Assembly (NCBI RefSeq): GCF_000015045.1
Contig: NC_008609.1
Span: forward strand, 1,145,344 to 1,209,343
Source: Pelobacter propionicus DSM 2379
GTDB lineage: Bacteria; Desulfobacterota; Desulfuromonadia; Geobacterales; Pseudopelobacteraceae
Direction of reading: 5' to 3'
Length of the DNA stretch: 64,000 nt
Each line of letters opens with the position of its first letter. Position 1 is the first letter of the stretch. Position numbers and translations under genes: made by a program. The notes beneath the pieces were generated by a model, which saw nothing but the letters and a program-made list of their open reading frames with translations, was not told the DNA's origin and made no database searches. Shown piece after piece: positions 53,071-62,959 of the stretch.

Positions 53071-55215
53071 ATGTCCGACTCTCTTGACCATACCCTGAAA
53101 AGCGTCTTCGGATATGGCTCGTTCCGCCCTCCCCAACGGGAGGTGATCCAGCGGGTCGTGGCCGGCGAGGACGTGTTTCTGGTCATGCCCACCGGCGGCG
53201 GCAAGTCGCTCTGCTACCAGATCCCGGCCCTGCACCGGGAGGGGGTGGCCATCGTGGTGTCGCCGCTGATCTCGCTGATGAAGGATCAGGTGGACGGGCT
53301 TGTAGATGCCGGCGTTCGCGCCGCCTGCTACAATTCGTCCCTGACGGCGGAGGAAAGCCGCGCTGTTTCCCGGCAACTGGCTCAGGGGGAACTGGACCTG
53401 CTCTACGTGGCGCCGGAACGGCTGCTGTTGCCCGACTTCCTGGAGCGGCTTGGCGGGCTGAAGCTGGCGCTGTTCGCCATCGATGAGGCCCACTGCATCT
53501 CCCAGTGGGGGCACGATTTCCGGCCCGACTACGTCAAACTGGGCAGGCTGCGGGAGCTGTTCCCGTCGGTGCCGATTGTGGCCATGACCGCCACCGCCGA
53601 CCCGGAAACCAGGCGGGACATCATCCGCCAGCTGGGGATTGAACGGGCCACCCTGTTCGTGGCCGGTTTCGACCGCCCCAACATAACCTATGCGGTGATC
53701 CCCAAGCAGAAGCCTGTGAACCAGCTGCTTTCCTTCCTCAAGGGGCGGGGGGACGAGTCCGGCATCGTCTATGCGCTGAGCAGGAAACGGGTGGAACAGG
53801 TGACCGAACGGTTGCAACAGGCCGGCTTCGACGCCGCTGCCTACCATGCCGGCCTTCCCGATCGGGAGCGGAGCCGGGTGCAGGACGCCTTCCGCCGTGA
53901 CGACCTGCGGGTGGTGGTGGCCACCGTGGCCTTTGGCATGGGCATCGACAAACCCAACGTGCGCTTCGTGGTGCACTACGATCTGCCCAAGAGCGTGGAG
54001 AGCTATTACCAGGAGACCGGTCGTGCCGGCCGCGACGGACTCCCCTCCCAGGCGCTGATGCTGTTCGGCATGGGGGACGTGATGACCGCCCGCTCCCTGA
54101 TCGAGAACAGCGACAACGCCGAGCGGGTGCGTATCGAACTGCAGAAGCTGAACGCCATGGTCTCCTACGCCGAGGCTCTCACCTGCCGCCGCCGGGCGCT
54201 TCTGGCCTATTTCGGCGAACAGCGGGACGACGACTGCGGCAACTGCGATATCTGCAACGATCCGCCCGCGCGCTTCGACGCCACCGAGGCCGCGCAAAAG
54301 GCGCTTTCCTGCGTCTACCGGGTGGGGGAGCGTTTCGGTAGTCGCCACGTGATCGATGTGCTGCGTGGCGCCCGGGGGCAGCGGATCCTGGAGCTTGGCC
54401 ATGACCGCCTCTCCACCTACGGCATTGGCGCCGCGCTCTCCACTGCCCAGTGGGACAACATCATGCGCCAGCTGATCCACCTGGGCTACCTGGGCCAGGA
54501 TTTCAGCCGCTTCGGCGCCCTGGCCCTGACTTCCGCGGCCCGGCCGGTGCTGACGGGTGAGACCAGGGTCATCCTGGGTGAGCCCCGTGACCTGGCCCGC
54601 ACCGAGGAAAAACTGTCGCGCCGGGCCACAGCCGTCGATGGGGCGCACGGGCCTCTGTTCAAGGCGCTGAAGGCTCTGCGCAAGGAGTTGGCCGATGATG
54701 CCGGCGTGCCTCCCTTCGTGGTTTTCTCCGACGCCACCCTGCTGGAAATGGCCAGGTCCATGCCCAGCGATGAGGGACAACTGCTGCTGGTCAGCGGCGT
54801 GGGCACCCAGAAGCTTAGGCGCTACGGAGCGCGGTTTCTGGAGCTGATCGTCGCCCATTGTGGTGCCGCTGACACCGGAGGAGAGCCGGACGACCTGCCC
54901 CAGGCGCTGCAGGGACAGAGCGAAACGCTGCGCCAGACCTATCGGCTCTATCGCCAAGGACATGGTCTCCCACAGTTGGCCAGCATGCGCGGGCTGAAGG
55001 AAACCACCGTTGCCGCTCACCTGGAAGAACTGTCCGATGCGGGGGCGGAGATCGACCTGCGCCGCTTCGTCTCCCCGGAAAAACAGTCTCTGATCGAGGC
55101 GCGGTTGGAGCAGGTGGGGCCGTTCAGCCTCTCCCTGCTCAAGGAGGGTTTGCCGGATGATATCGGCTACACGGAGCTGCGCCTGATGCGCGGGGCCTGG
55201 AAGCGTGAACGGTGA
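53071..55215 (+). CDS. recQ: ATP-dependent DNA helicase RecQ
   Basis: A 3'-5' helicase in recombination and repair. The 715-residue protein starts MSDSLDHTLKSVFGYGSFRPPQ; the extension to 52975 lies over the hicA frame and is discarded. Walker A is PTGGGKSLCYQ (Lys45). DEAH lies near 141 in IDEAHCISQWGHDFRPDY. Motif VI is YYQETGRAGRDGL, the zinc-binding cysteines are in CRRRALLAYFGEQRDDDCGNCDIC, and the RQC and HRDC domains follow. It is placed five bases after hicA and 184 bp before purQ. Confidence 0.95.
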   Translation: MSDSLDHTLKSVFGYGSFRPPQREVIQRVVAGEDVFLVMPTGGGKSLCYQIPALHREGVAIVVSPLISLMKDQVDGLVDAGVRAACYNSSLTAEESRAVSRQLAQGELDLLYVAPERLLLPDFLERLGGLKLALFAIDEAHCISQWGHDFRPDYVKLGRLRELFPSVPIVAMTATADPETRRDIIRQLGIERATLFVAGFDRPNITYAVIPKQKPVNQLLSFLKGRGDESGIVYALSRKRVEQVTERLQQAGFDAAAYHAGLPDRERSRVQDAFRRDDLRVVVATVAFGMGIDKPNVRFVVHYDLPKSVESYYQETGRAGRDGLPSQALMLFGMGDVMTARSLIENSDNAERVRIELQKLNAMVSYAEALTCRRRALLAYFGEQRDDDCGNCDICNDPPARFDATEAAQKALSCVYRVGERFGSRHVIDVLRGARGQRILELGHDRLSTYGIGAALSTAQWDNIMRQLIHLGYLGQDFSRFGALALTSAARPVLTGETRVILGEPRDLARTEEKLSRRATAVDGAHGPLFKALKALRKELADDAGVPPFVVFSDATLLEMARSMPSDEGQLLLVSGVGTQKLRRYGARFLELIVAHCGAADTGGEPDDLPQALQGQSETLRQTYRLYRQGHGLPQLASMRGLKETTVAAHLEELSDAGAEIDLRRFVSPEKQSLIEARLEQVGPFSLSLLKEGLPDDIGYTELRLMRGAWKRER

Positions 55216-55399
55216 ATCCGGATTCGAGCAGTACGTAAGAAGGTCGGGAACCCGCTGGGATCGGCGTCGTACCTGAAAATAATGCCTGGCCGCCCCCATG
55301 GGGCACGGACGCCACGGGCGCCAAGCTCTGTCCGGAGTGTGGGACCCCACTAGCCTGATACCCCTGATGTCATAAGAAATTACTACCATGGAGAAACAG

Positions 55400-56227
55400 A
55401 TGCGGAAAACACGCGCGATCGTCATCACCGGAAACGGCACCAACTGCGAGATGGAGGCGGCCCACGCCTGCCGTCTGGGGGGCTTTGACGAGGCGGTCAT
55501 CGCCCACATCGCCGAGATCCTCTCCGGCGAAATCAGGCTGGACGATTTTCACTTCCTCAACCTGACCGGCGGCTTTCTGGATGGAGATGACCTGGGGAGC
55601 GCCAAGGCCCAGGCCAACCGCCTGCGTCACGCCAGCGTGGCCGGTACGGACGAGAAGCTGGTGGAACAGTTCCTCCGCTTCATTCGTGACGGCAAGCTGA
55701 TCCTGGGGGTCTGTAACGGCTTCCAGCTGATGGTCAAGATGGGGGTCCTGCCCGGATTTGACAACGACTACCTGACCCAGACGGTGACCCTGACCCACAA
55801 CGACTGCGGTCGATTCCAGGACCGCTGGACCTATCTGAAGGTGGATTCGGAATCCCCCTGCGTCTTCACCAGCGGGATCGAGAGCGGCATCTACCTCCCC
55901 ATGCGCCACGGCGAGGGGAAGTTCGTCTGCGATTCGCCCCAGACCCTGGAGCGGATTGAAGGGGAACACCTGGCGGTTTTCAAATATTCGGATCCCGACT
56001 TCGTCCGGCCGACCATGGAGTTTCCCCATAACCCCAACGGTTCCCAGAATGCCATCGCCGGTATCTGCGATGCCAGCGGCCGCCTCATGGGGCTGATGCC
56101 CCACCCCGAGGCTTTCGTCCACTATACCCAGCATCCCCGCTGGACGCGTGAGCAGCTGCCGGAAGAGGGGGACGGGTTGATCCTGTACAAGAACGCGGCC
56201 GAGTATGTGCGCAAAAATCTGGTGTAG
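55400..56227 (+). CDS. purQ: FGAM synthase glutaminase subunit PurQ
   Basis: The class I glutamine amidotransferase supplying ammonia to PurL. The nucleophile Cys is in LGVCNGFQLM and the His/Glu pair in MPHPEAF. GNGTNCEMEAAHACRLGGF is the N-terminal strand. GGAG six bases upstream supports ATG 55400; an ATG at 55388 is also in frame. At 275 residues it is longer than the common 225-residue PurQ and matches the long-PurQ type expected beside a PurS-fused PurL. purF follows after 32 bp. Confidence 0.93.
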   Translation: MRKTRAIVITGNGTNCEMEAAHACRLGGFDEAVIAHIAEILSGEIRLDDFHFLNLTGGFLDGDDLGSAKAQANRLRHASVAGTDEKLVEQFLRFIRDGKLILGVCNGFQLMVKMGVLPGFDNDYLTQTVTLTHNDCGRFQDRWTYLKVDSESPCVFTSGIESGIYLPMRHGEGKFVCDSPQTLERIEGEHLAVFKYSDPDFVRPTMEFPHNPNGSQNAIAGICDASGRLMGLMPHPEAFVHYTQHPRWTREQLPEEGDGLILYKNAAEYVRKNLV

Positions 56228-56259
56228 TCCGTTGTTTTCAAGCCTAAGGAGCATCTCCC

Positions 56260-57676
<1,417 letters not shown>

Positions 57677-57684
<8 letters not shown>

Positions 57685-58225
57685 CCGTGAACGACTGAAA
57701 CAGATTATCCAGGAGCTTTCCTATGAAAACCGGAAGGTGACCCTGGCCTCGGGGCGGGAGAGCGATTTCTACTTCGACGGCAAACAGACCACCCTGCACG
57801 CCGAGGGGGGCTATCTGGTGGGCAAGCTGTTCTACGAGGCCATCAAGGACATGGAGGGCGTACAGGCTGTGGGCGGCATCACCCTGGGGGCCGACCCCAT
57901 CGCCACGGCAACCTCCATCGCCGCCCACCTGGACGGTAGGAGCATGCACGCCTTCATCATCCGCAAGGAGCCTAAGGGGCATGGAACCGGCCAGTGGCTG
58001 GAGGGGCGCAAGAACCTCCCCCCCGGCACGGGGGTCGTGATCGTGGAGGACGTGGTCACCACCGGCGGTTCATCCATGAAGGCGGTGCGCCGCGCCGAGG
58101 AGGAGGGACTCAAGGTGCTGGGCATCGTCACCCTAGTGGACCGTGAAGAGGGAGGCCGGGAAAATATCGAGGCCGAGGGGTACCAGCTGCGGACGATCTT
58201 CACCAGATCCCAGATCGTGGGCTGA
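57677..58225 (+). CDS. pyrE: Orotate phosphoribosyltransferase
   Basis: A 182-residue protein. Joins orotate and PRPP to give OMP in pyrimidine synthesis. [21 protein letters not shown] is the N-terminal PyrE hallmark, [12 protein letters not shown] a flexible catalytic loop and [18 protein letters not shown] the PRPP loop. Overlaps on both sides (purF and the tlyA fusion) show tight coupling. Confidence 0.95.
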
Positions 58226-59328
58226 TGGCCGCCAGGCAGCGCCTCGACAAACTGGTGCTGGAGCGGGGACTGGCCCCCTCGCGGGAGAAAGCCCAGGCCC
58301 TGATCATGGCCGGCCAGGTGATCGTGGATGACCATGTGGCCGACAAGGCCGGGCAGCAGGTGGCTGTAGACGCCGAGATCCGGGTCAGGGGTGAGACGCT
58401 CCCCTTTGTCAGCCGCGGCGGTCTCAAGCTGAGGCGCGCGCTGGACGAATTTGCTGTGGACGTGAGCGGCCTGGTGGCGCTGGACGTGGGCGCCTCCACC
58501 GGCGGCTTCACCGACTGCCTGCTACAGGCCGGGGCCGCCAGGGTTTTTGCGGTGGATGTGGGCTACGGACAGTTGGCCTGGAAGCTGCAAAAAGACCCGC
58601 GGGTGGTCAGCATGGAGCGGACCAACATCCGCCACCTGATGCCGGAGCAGCTGGACGGCGTGCCCGACCTGGCGGTAATCGACGCCTCTTTCATCTCGCT
58701 TGCCAAGGTGCTGCCCGCCACGGTCGGCCTGATCAGGCCGGGTGGCCGCATCATCGCCCTGATCAAGCCGCAGTTCGAGGTGGGCAGGGGGCAGGTGGGC
58801 AAGGGGGGCATCGTGCGCGACCCGGCTGCCCACGGGAGAGCCGTCGAAGGGGTACGCCAGGTTGCCTTGGAGCTGGGACTGACCGTTGCCGGCCTGTGCG
58901 ACTCACCCATCACCGGTGCCGACGGGAACCGGGAATTCCTGATCCTGCTTGAGCTGGGGGCAGCTGTCCCAGAGGAGGTGTGCGTGGAGAACTGCATTTT
59001 CTGCAAGATAATCCGGGGGGAGATCCCCTCGAAAAAGGTGTATGAGGATGAACGGATGCTGGTGGTTGAGGACGTGGCGCCCCAGGCTCCGCTGCACCTG
59101 CTGCTGATGCCCAAGCGTCATTTCGTTAACTGTCTGGACATGGCCGGGAAGGACGAAGAGCTGGTGGGCGCCATCTTCAGAAAGGCCGGGGAGATCGCCC
59201 GCCAGAAGGGGTACGACGCATCCGGTTTCAGGGTAGTGCAGAACAACGGAGCCGGTGCGGGGCAGTCGGTGTTTCATATCCATTTTCACCTGCTGGCCGG
59301 GCGCGCCTTTGCATGGCCGCCGGGCTAG
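58225..59328 (+). CDS. tlyA: TlyA-type rRNA methyltransferase fused in frame to a HIT-domain protein
   Basis: Residues 1-62 are an S4 RNA-binding domain (RLDKLVLERGLAPSREKAQALIMAGQV). Residues about 80-245 are the FtsJ-like methyltransferase of TlyA (LDVGASTGGFTDCLLQAGA, PDLAVIDASFISL, KPQFEVGRG), which 2'-O-methylates rRNA. Without a stop, the frame continues into a complete HIT hydrolase: ENCIFCKIIRGEIPSKKVYEDE and the triad FHIHFHLLAG. AGGAGG lies five bases before an in-frame GTG at 58984, so HIT may also be made alone. The HIT part probably hydrolyses nucleoside phosphoramidates or AMP-lysine. Confidence 0.9.
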   Translation: MAARQRLDKLVLERGLAPSREKAQALIMAGQVIVDDHVADKAGQQVAVDAEIRVRGETLPFVSRGGLKLRRALDEFAVDVSGLVALDVGASTGGFTDCLLQAGAARVFAVDVGYGQLAWKLQKDPRVVSMERTNIRHLMPEQLDGVPDLAVIDASFISLAKVLPATVGLIRPGGRIIALIKPQFEVGRGQVGKGGIVRDPAAHGRAVEGVRQVALELGLTVAGLCDSPITGADGNREFLILLELGAAVPEEVCVENCIFCKIIRGEIPSKKVYEDERMLVVEDVAPQAPLHLLLMPKRHFVNCLDMAGKDEELVGAIFRKAGEIARQKGYDASGFRVVQNNGAGAGQSVFHIHFHLLAGRAFAWPPG

Positions 59329-59342
59329 GATCGGAGAGCGAC

Positions 59343-59873
59343 ATGAGAGCTGTGCTTGGAATGGCGATGGTTCTGGCGTTGGCGGCGCCCATTGGCGCGG
59401 AGACCTATTCCTGGGTGGATGACACGGGAACCTACAACTTTACCGAGGAGTATTCGCGGGTACCCAAAAAGTACCGCAAGAAGGTCAACAGGCTTGGCGA
59501 TCAGCCGTCCGAACTGGCTGCTCCTTCAGCAGCGACCGAAGCCGCGGGGAAACATGCTCCGGGTACGGCGAACAGCGGCGGCGAACAGGCCGCAGCAGGA
59601 GGCGCCGCGGTCCCGCTGTTCGGCGGCAGGAGCGAGGAGGTCTGGCGCAGGGAAAAGGGACAGCGGGAAGCCGAACTCAGCCGGTTGGAAGGGGTGCTGG
59701 ATCTGTTGAACAAGCAGGCAGCCACGCCCCGCGGCATGACCCGCACACGCCTTGACGAACTGGTCAAGGAGTACGATGAGACCCGCGCGACCTACACCCA
59801 AAAGTACGAAGAGTATAGCCAGTTTCTCGATTCGGCCCGCAAGGCCGGCCTGACCGTGGAGATGAAGAAGTAA
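59343..59873 (+). CDS. Secreted DUF4124-domain protein
   Basis: A 176-residue protein with signal peptide MRAVLGMAMVLALAAPIGA, followed by ETYSWVDDTGTYNFTEEYSRVPKKYRKKV, the DUF4124 pattern (W-x-D-x-x-G). An Ala/Gly-rich spacer leads to a charged coiled coil (about 105-165). It is periplasmic with unknown function. GGAG before ATG 59343 fixes the start. Confidence 0.85.
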   Translation: MRAVLGMAMVLALAAPIGAETYSWVDDTGTYNFTEEYSRVPKKYRKKVNRLGDQPSELAAPSAATEAAGKHAPGTANSGGEQAAAGGAAVPLFGGRSEEVWRREKGQREAELSRLEGVLDLLNKQAATPRGMTRTRLDELVKEYDETRATYTQKYEEYSQFLDSARKAGLTVEMKK

Positions 59874-59897
59874 GCAAGGAGTGGCTTGTTAACGCAG

Positions 59898-59928
59898 AGC
59901 GGCCCGCCGAATATTCCGGCGGGCCGCT
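59898..59928. terminator. Bidirectional hairpin between convergent genes
   Basis: A 12-bp perfect stem AGCGGCCCGCCG/CGGCGGGCCGCT with a seven-base loop, extendable by further pairs. No T run on either strand, but its position between the stops at 59873 and 59960 fits a shared terminator. Confidence 0.6.
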
Positions 59929-59959
59929 GTGCGTTGTGGAGGTGTCGACAGGGATTGGT

Positions 59960-61258
59960 TCAGAATCTGATCAGGTTTCTGATCAGGCCGGGCAACGCCA
60001 TGTCAACGGTCATCACCAGGGTGAGGATTACCATGATCCCCACGGTCAGCCAGGCGATGGCATTGAAGATCGGGCCATTAACGTGGTCTCCCATCAGGTT
60101 GCGATCGTTGATCAGCATGATCATGAACAGCAGCACGAAGGGGAGCACCGCCCCGTTGACCACCTGGGAGATAAACATGATCATCATCAGCGGCGCGTCG
60201 GGAACCAGAATCAGACCGGCGCTGATGACGATGATGACGGTGAAGAGCCAGAAGAACTGGGGCGCCTGCTGGAAGTCCTTGTCCACCCCCGATTCCCATC
60301 CCATCCCCTCGCAGATGTAGAAGGCGGTGGAGAGCGGCAGGATGCAGGCGCCGAACAGGGAGGCGTTGAACAGGCCGAAGGCGAACAGGGACGAGGCATG
60401 CCTCCCCACCAGCGGCTCCAGCGCCAGGGCGGCGTCGGCGGCGGTCTCGATCTTGAGCCCCTGCACGTGGATGGTGGAGGCACAGGCCACCATGATGAAG
60501 AAGGCCACCACGATGGCCAGGATGCAGCCGATGATCACGTCCAGCCGGCAGAAACCGTACTGGTCGGCGGTGATCCCCTTTTCCACCACGGCCGACTGCT
60601 GGTAGAACTGCATCCAGGGGGCGATGGTAGTGCCGACGATGCCGATCAGGGTCATCAGGTAGGCGCTGTCGGAATTGATCTGGGGGGTTACGCTGGCCTT
60701 GAGAACCAGGTCCCAGCGAGGTCCGGCCATGAACGTGGCCACCGGGTAGGAGATGTACACCAGGCAGGCCACCAGGAAGACCTTCTCCACCGTTTTGTAG
60801 GAACCCTTGACGATCAGGAGCCAGACCAGTACGGCGCTCACCGGCACGGAGAGGTACTTGCTGATGCCGAAGATCTCCAGGCTGGCGGCGATGCCGGCGA
60901 ATTCGGAGATGGAGTTGCCCATGTTGGTCAGGAACAGGGCGATCATGACGTAGAAGGTGACCTTGACCCCGAAGGATTCGCGGATCAGGTCCGAGAGCCC
61001 TTTGCCGGTCACGGCGCCCATGCGGGCGCACATCTCCTGGACGACCACCAGGGCTATGGTGGTGGGGATCATCATCCAAAGGACTTTGTAGCCGTAGTTG
61101 GCGGCAGCCAGCGAGTAGGTGGTGATGCCGCCGGCATCGTTGTCCACATTGGCCGTGATGATCCCCGGCCCCAGTATGGCCAGGAAGATCAGGATGTTGC
61201 GCGGGCTGAAACTTTTCAGCGGCTTCAGGAACCGAAATTGTGCAATTCTGGTGAACAT
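59960..61258 (-). CDS. NRAMP-family divalent cation transporter, probably magnesium-linked
   Basis: A 432-residue protein with about 11 membrane helices. The frame from 61363 overlaps the upstream gene and is trimmed to ATG 61258 (MFTRIAQFRFLKPLK). Overall NRAMP character: ILGPGIITANVDNDAGGITTYSLAAANYGYKVLW in TM1 and GTTIAPWMQFYQQSAVVEKG in TM6. The standard TM1 DPGN motif is replaced by DNDAGG. Its neighbour is an MgtE_N/CBS protein and both lie behind a magnesium riboswitch, so magnesium is the likely cargo rather than manganese or iron. Confidence 0.88.
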   Translation of the reverse strand: MFTRIAQFRFLKPLKSFSPRNILIFLAILGPGIITANVDNDAGGITTYSLAAANYGYKVLWMMIPTTIALVVVQEMCARMGAVTGKGLSDLIRESFGVKVTFYVMIALFLTNMGNSISEFAGIAASLEIFGISKYLSVPVSAVLVWLLIVKGSYKTVEKVFLVACLVYISYPVATFMAGPRWDLVLKASVTPQINSDSAYLMTLIGIVGTTIAPWMQFYQQSAVVEKGITADQYGFCRLDVIIGCILAIVVAFFIMVACASTIHVQGLKIETAADAALALEPLVGRHASSLFAFGLFNASLFGACILPLSTAFYICEGMGWESGVDKDFQQAPQFFWLFTVIIVISAGLILVPDAPLMMIMFISQVVNGAVLPFVLLFMIMLINDRNLMGDHVNGPIFNAIAWLTVGIMVILTLVMTVDMALPGLIRNLIRF

Positions 61259-61277
61259 GGACTCGTCTCTATCCGTT

Positions 61278-62540
61278 CTAGCGGCGCTTGATCCTGACGA
61301 TCTGCGGCAGGTAATGGGCCAGGACGTCATCCACCGTGACGATCCCCTCCATGCGCTCGTCATCGTCCAGTACCGGGATGGCGATCAGGTTGTACTTGGT
61401 CAGCATCTCCAGCATCTCTTCCGGCTCGGCGTCCACCCGCACGGCCTTGACGTTATCCTCCATGATCTCCACCAGGGGGGTCTCGGGTTGACTCATCAGC
61501 AGGGTCTTCAGGGAGATGACCCCCTCCAGGTTGTCACCGTCATCCACGATGTAGCCGTAGTAGATGGTCTCCACGTCATGGGCGCACTGGCGGACCAGCT
61601 CCAGCGCCTCCCCGGTGGTCAGGCGCGGGGAGAGCCGGAAGTAGTCCGGGGTCATGAGCCCGCCGGCCGAGTCCTCTTCATGCTCCAGCAGTTCCTGGAT
61701 GTCCTCGGCATCCTCCTGGTCCATCATCTCCAAGAGCTCCTGAGCCTTCTCCTCCGGCAGGTCACTGAGCACGTCGGCGGCCTCGTCATGCTCCATCTCC
61801 TCCAGGATGTCGGTGACCTGCTCGTCGTTCAACTGGCTGATGACCAGGTTGCGCATCTCCGGTTCAAGTTCGTAGATGGTGTCGCCGGTGGTCTCGGCAT
61901 CGATGGAGTCCAGGACGGTGCGGATGTTCCTGATGGGGATGGTTTCGATGATGTCGGCCAGGTCGGCCGGGTGCATTTCGTTCATCTGGTCGCGGGCAAT
62001 GTTCAGCGCAAGCCTGGATGAGTTGGGCTCCAGCGGCTGGACGTACTCCCAGCTGATCTCGCTGTGGGGGATGTCCCTCCTGATGGCGTGGGCGAAACGC
62101 TCGCCGAAACGCTCGTATCCCAGGCGGCGCAGCAGGCCGCGGAAACCGATATCCACCGAGAAGATGCACAGCTTCTGGTTCAGGTCACCCAGTTTGATGT
62201 CGTTGACCCGCACCACCTTGGCGCCGTCCACATCCACGATCTGTTTGTCCAAGAGGTCGCGCTTGACCAGGATCTCCCCTTCCCAGGGCTTGTAGCTGCA
62301 CAGGCTGGGGGGGGCGGCGCTGCTGACGGAGACAACCACATGGTTGAACAGCGCCACCTCGTCCCAGCAGACGCTCATCAGCCCCTTGCGCGTTTTGATC
62401 AGGATGTGGGAGACCTCGGGGAATACCTCGCCGGGAACCATGACCAGGTCGCGCAGGGTGCCGATCTGATCCCCCTTGTTGTTGATCACCGAACGGCCAA
62501 TGACCGAGCTTAAGTATATTTCGTTGTATTCGGTAACCAT
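61278..62540 (-). CDS. PRC-barrel/MgtE_N/CBS protein without a membrane domain
   Basis: 420 residues from MVTEYNEIYLSSVIGRSV. PRC-barrel-like units at about 5-75 and 85-150, an MgtE N-terminal domain at about 190-290 (HPADLADIIETIPIRNIRTVLDSI, ADVLSDLPEEKAQELLEMM) and two CBS motifs (TPDYFRLSPRLTTGEALELV and MEDNVKAVRVDAEPEEMLEML). MgtE normally has a C-terminal five-helix channel, which is missing here. The NRAMP gene 19 bp downstream probably supplies the pore, with this protein as magnesium sensor and gate (inference). Confidence 0.9.
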   Translation of the reverse strand: MVTEYNEIYLSSVIGRSVINNKGDQIGTLRDLVMVPGEVFPEVSHILIKTRKGLMSVCWDEVALFNHVVVSVSSAAPPSLCSYKPWEGEILVKRDLLDKQIVDVDGAKVVRVNDIKLGDLNQKLCIFSVDIGFRGLLRRLGYERFGERFAHAIRRDIPHSEISWEYVQPLEPNSSRLALNIARDQMNEMHPADLADIIETIPIRNIRTVLDSIDAETTGDTIYELEPEMRNLVISQLNDEQVTDILEEMEHDEAADVLSDLPEEKAQELLEMMDQEDAEDIQELLEHEEDSAGGLMTPDYFRLSPRLTTGEALELVRQCAHDVETIYYGYIVDDGDNLEGVISLKTLLMSQPETPLVEIMEDNVKAVRVDAEPEEMLEMLTKYNLIAIPVLDDDERMEGIVTVDDVLAHYLPQIVRIKRR

Positions 62541-62558
62541 GCGCGCCACTCTCGGATG

Positions 62559-62589
62559 AAAAAAAGGCCCATTCGAAAGGAATGGGCCT
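62559..62589 (-). terminator. Riboswitch expression-platform terminator
   Basis: A 9-bp stem AGGCCCATT/AATGGGCCT (62565-62573 with 62581-62589), extended by a C-G pair, then seven T on the minus strand. It lies between the M-box and the MgtE_N start codon, as required for transcription attenuation. Confidence 0.92.
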
Positions 62590-62599
62590 GTGGAATACG

Positions 62600-62768
62600 C
62601 GCCGGCGCCAATTCCCCTCTGGTTGGATTTTGGCAGAGCACAACGTAGGCCTGGGGCCAGCTGCATTAGGTTAAGCCTTAATCCGGCAGAACCTGTTGAC
62701 CGCATTGGCGTCTTTCGACGTTTCTGGGTAGCAGCCTGTGTTTGTGCAAACGCCTCATTCTAACGAGG
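62600..62768 (-). ncRNA. M-box (ykoK) magnesium riboswitch
   Basis: On the minus strand the leader starts CGTTAGAATGAGGCG (62765 downward). It continues with GCTGCTACCCAGAAACGTCG, AAAGACGCCAATGCGGTCAA and CAG, a variable hairpin and then CCTAATGCAGCTGG. These are the conserved core blocks of the M-box in order. Magnesium binding folds the aptamer and favours the terminator at 62559-62589; low magnesium allows read-through into the transport genes. The 3' boundary is approximate. Confidence 0.92.
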
Positions 62769-62959
62769 AACGACTGTTAATACTTCGATTTTGTTGGCCT
62801 TGTACCAGGTCGCTCTTCCGGCTTCCCTGGCAGCGGGCTCTGTTTTTATACGCCAATCATGGCGTTGTGTATAGTTAAAACTTGTCCGCGCCTGCCCGTC
62901 GGAGCGGGGAGGCGCGGGAGTGGACAACCTGTGGGGGATATTGTGCTGGAGGGGGGAGT

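Noticed and set aside
53035..55509. 824-residue minus-strand open frame opposite recQ
   Set aside because: Long only because of GC-rich codon bias in recQ; the product is rich in Gln/His/Gly/Pro without a fold pattern.
59936..61291. 451-residue plus-strand frame opposite the NRAMP gene
   Set aside because: Extremely His/Gln/Asp/Gly-rich shadow translation; the opposite strand encodes clear membrane helices.
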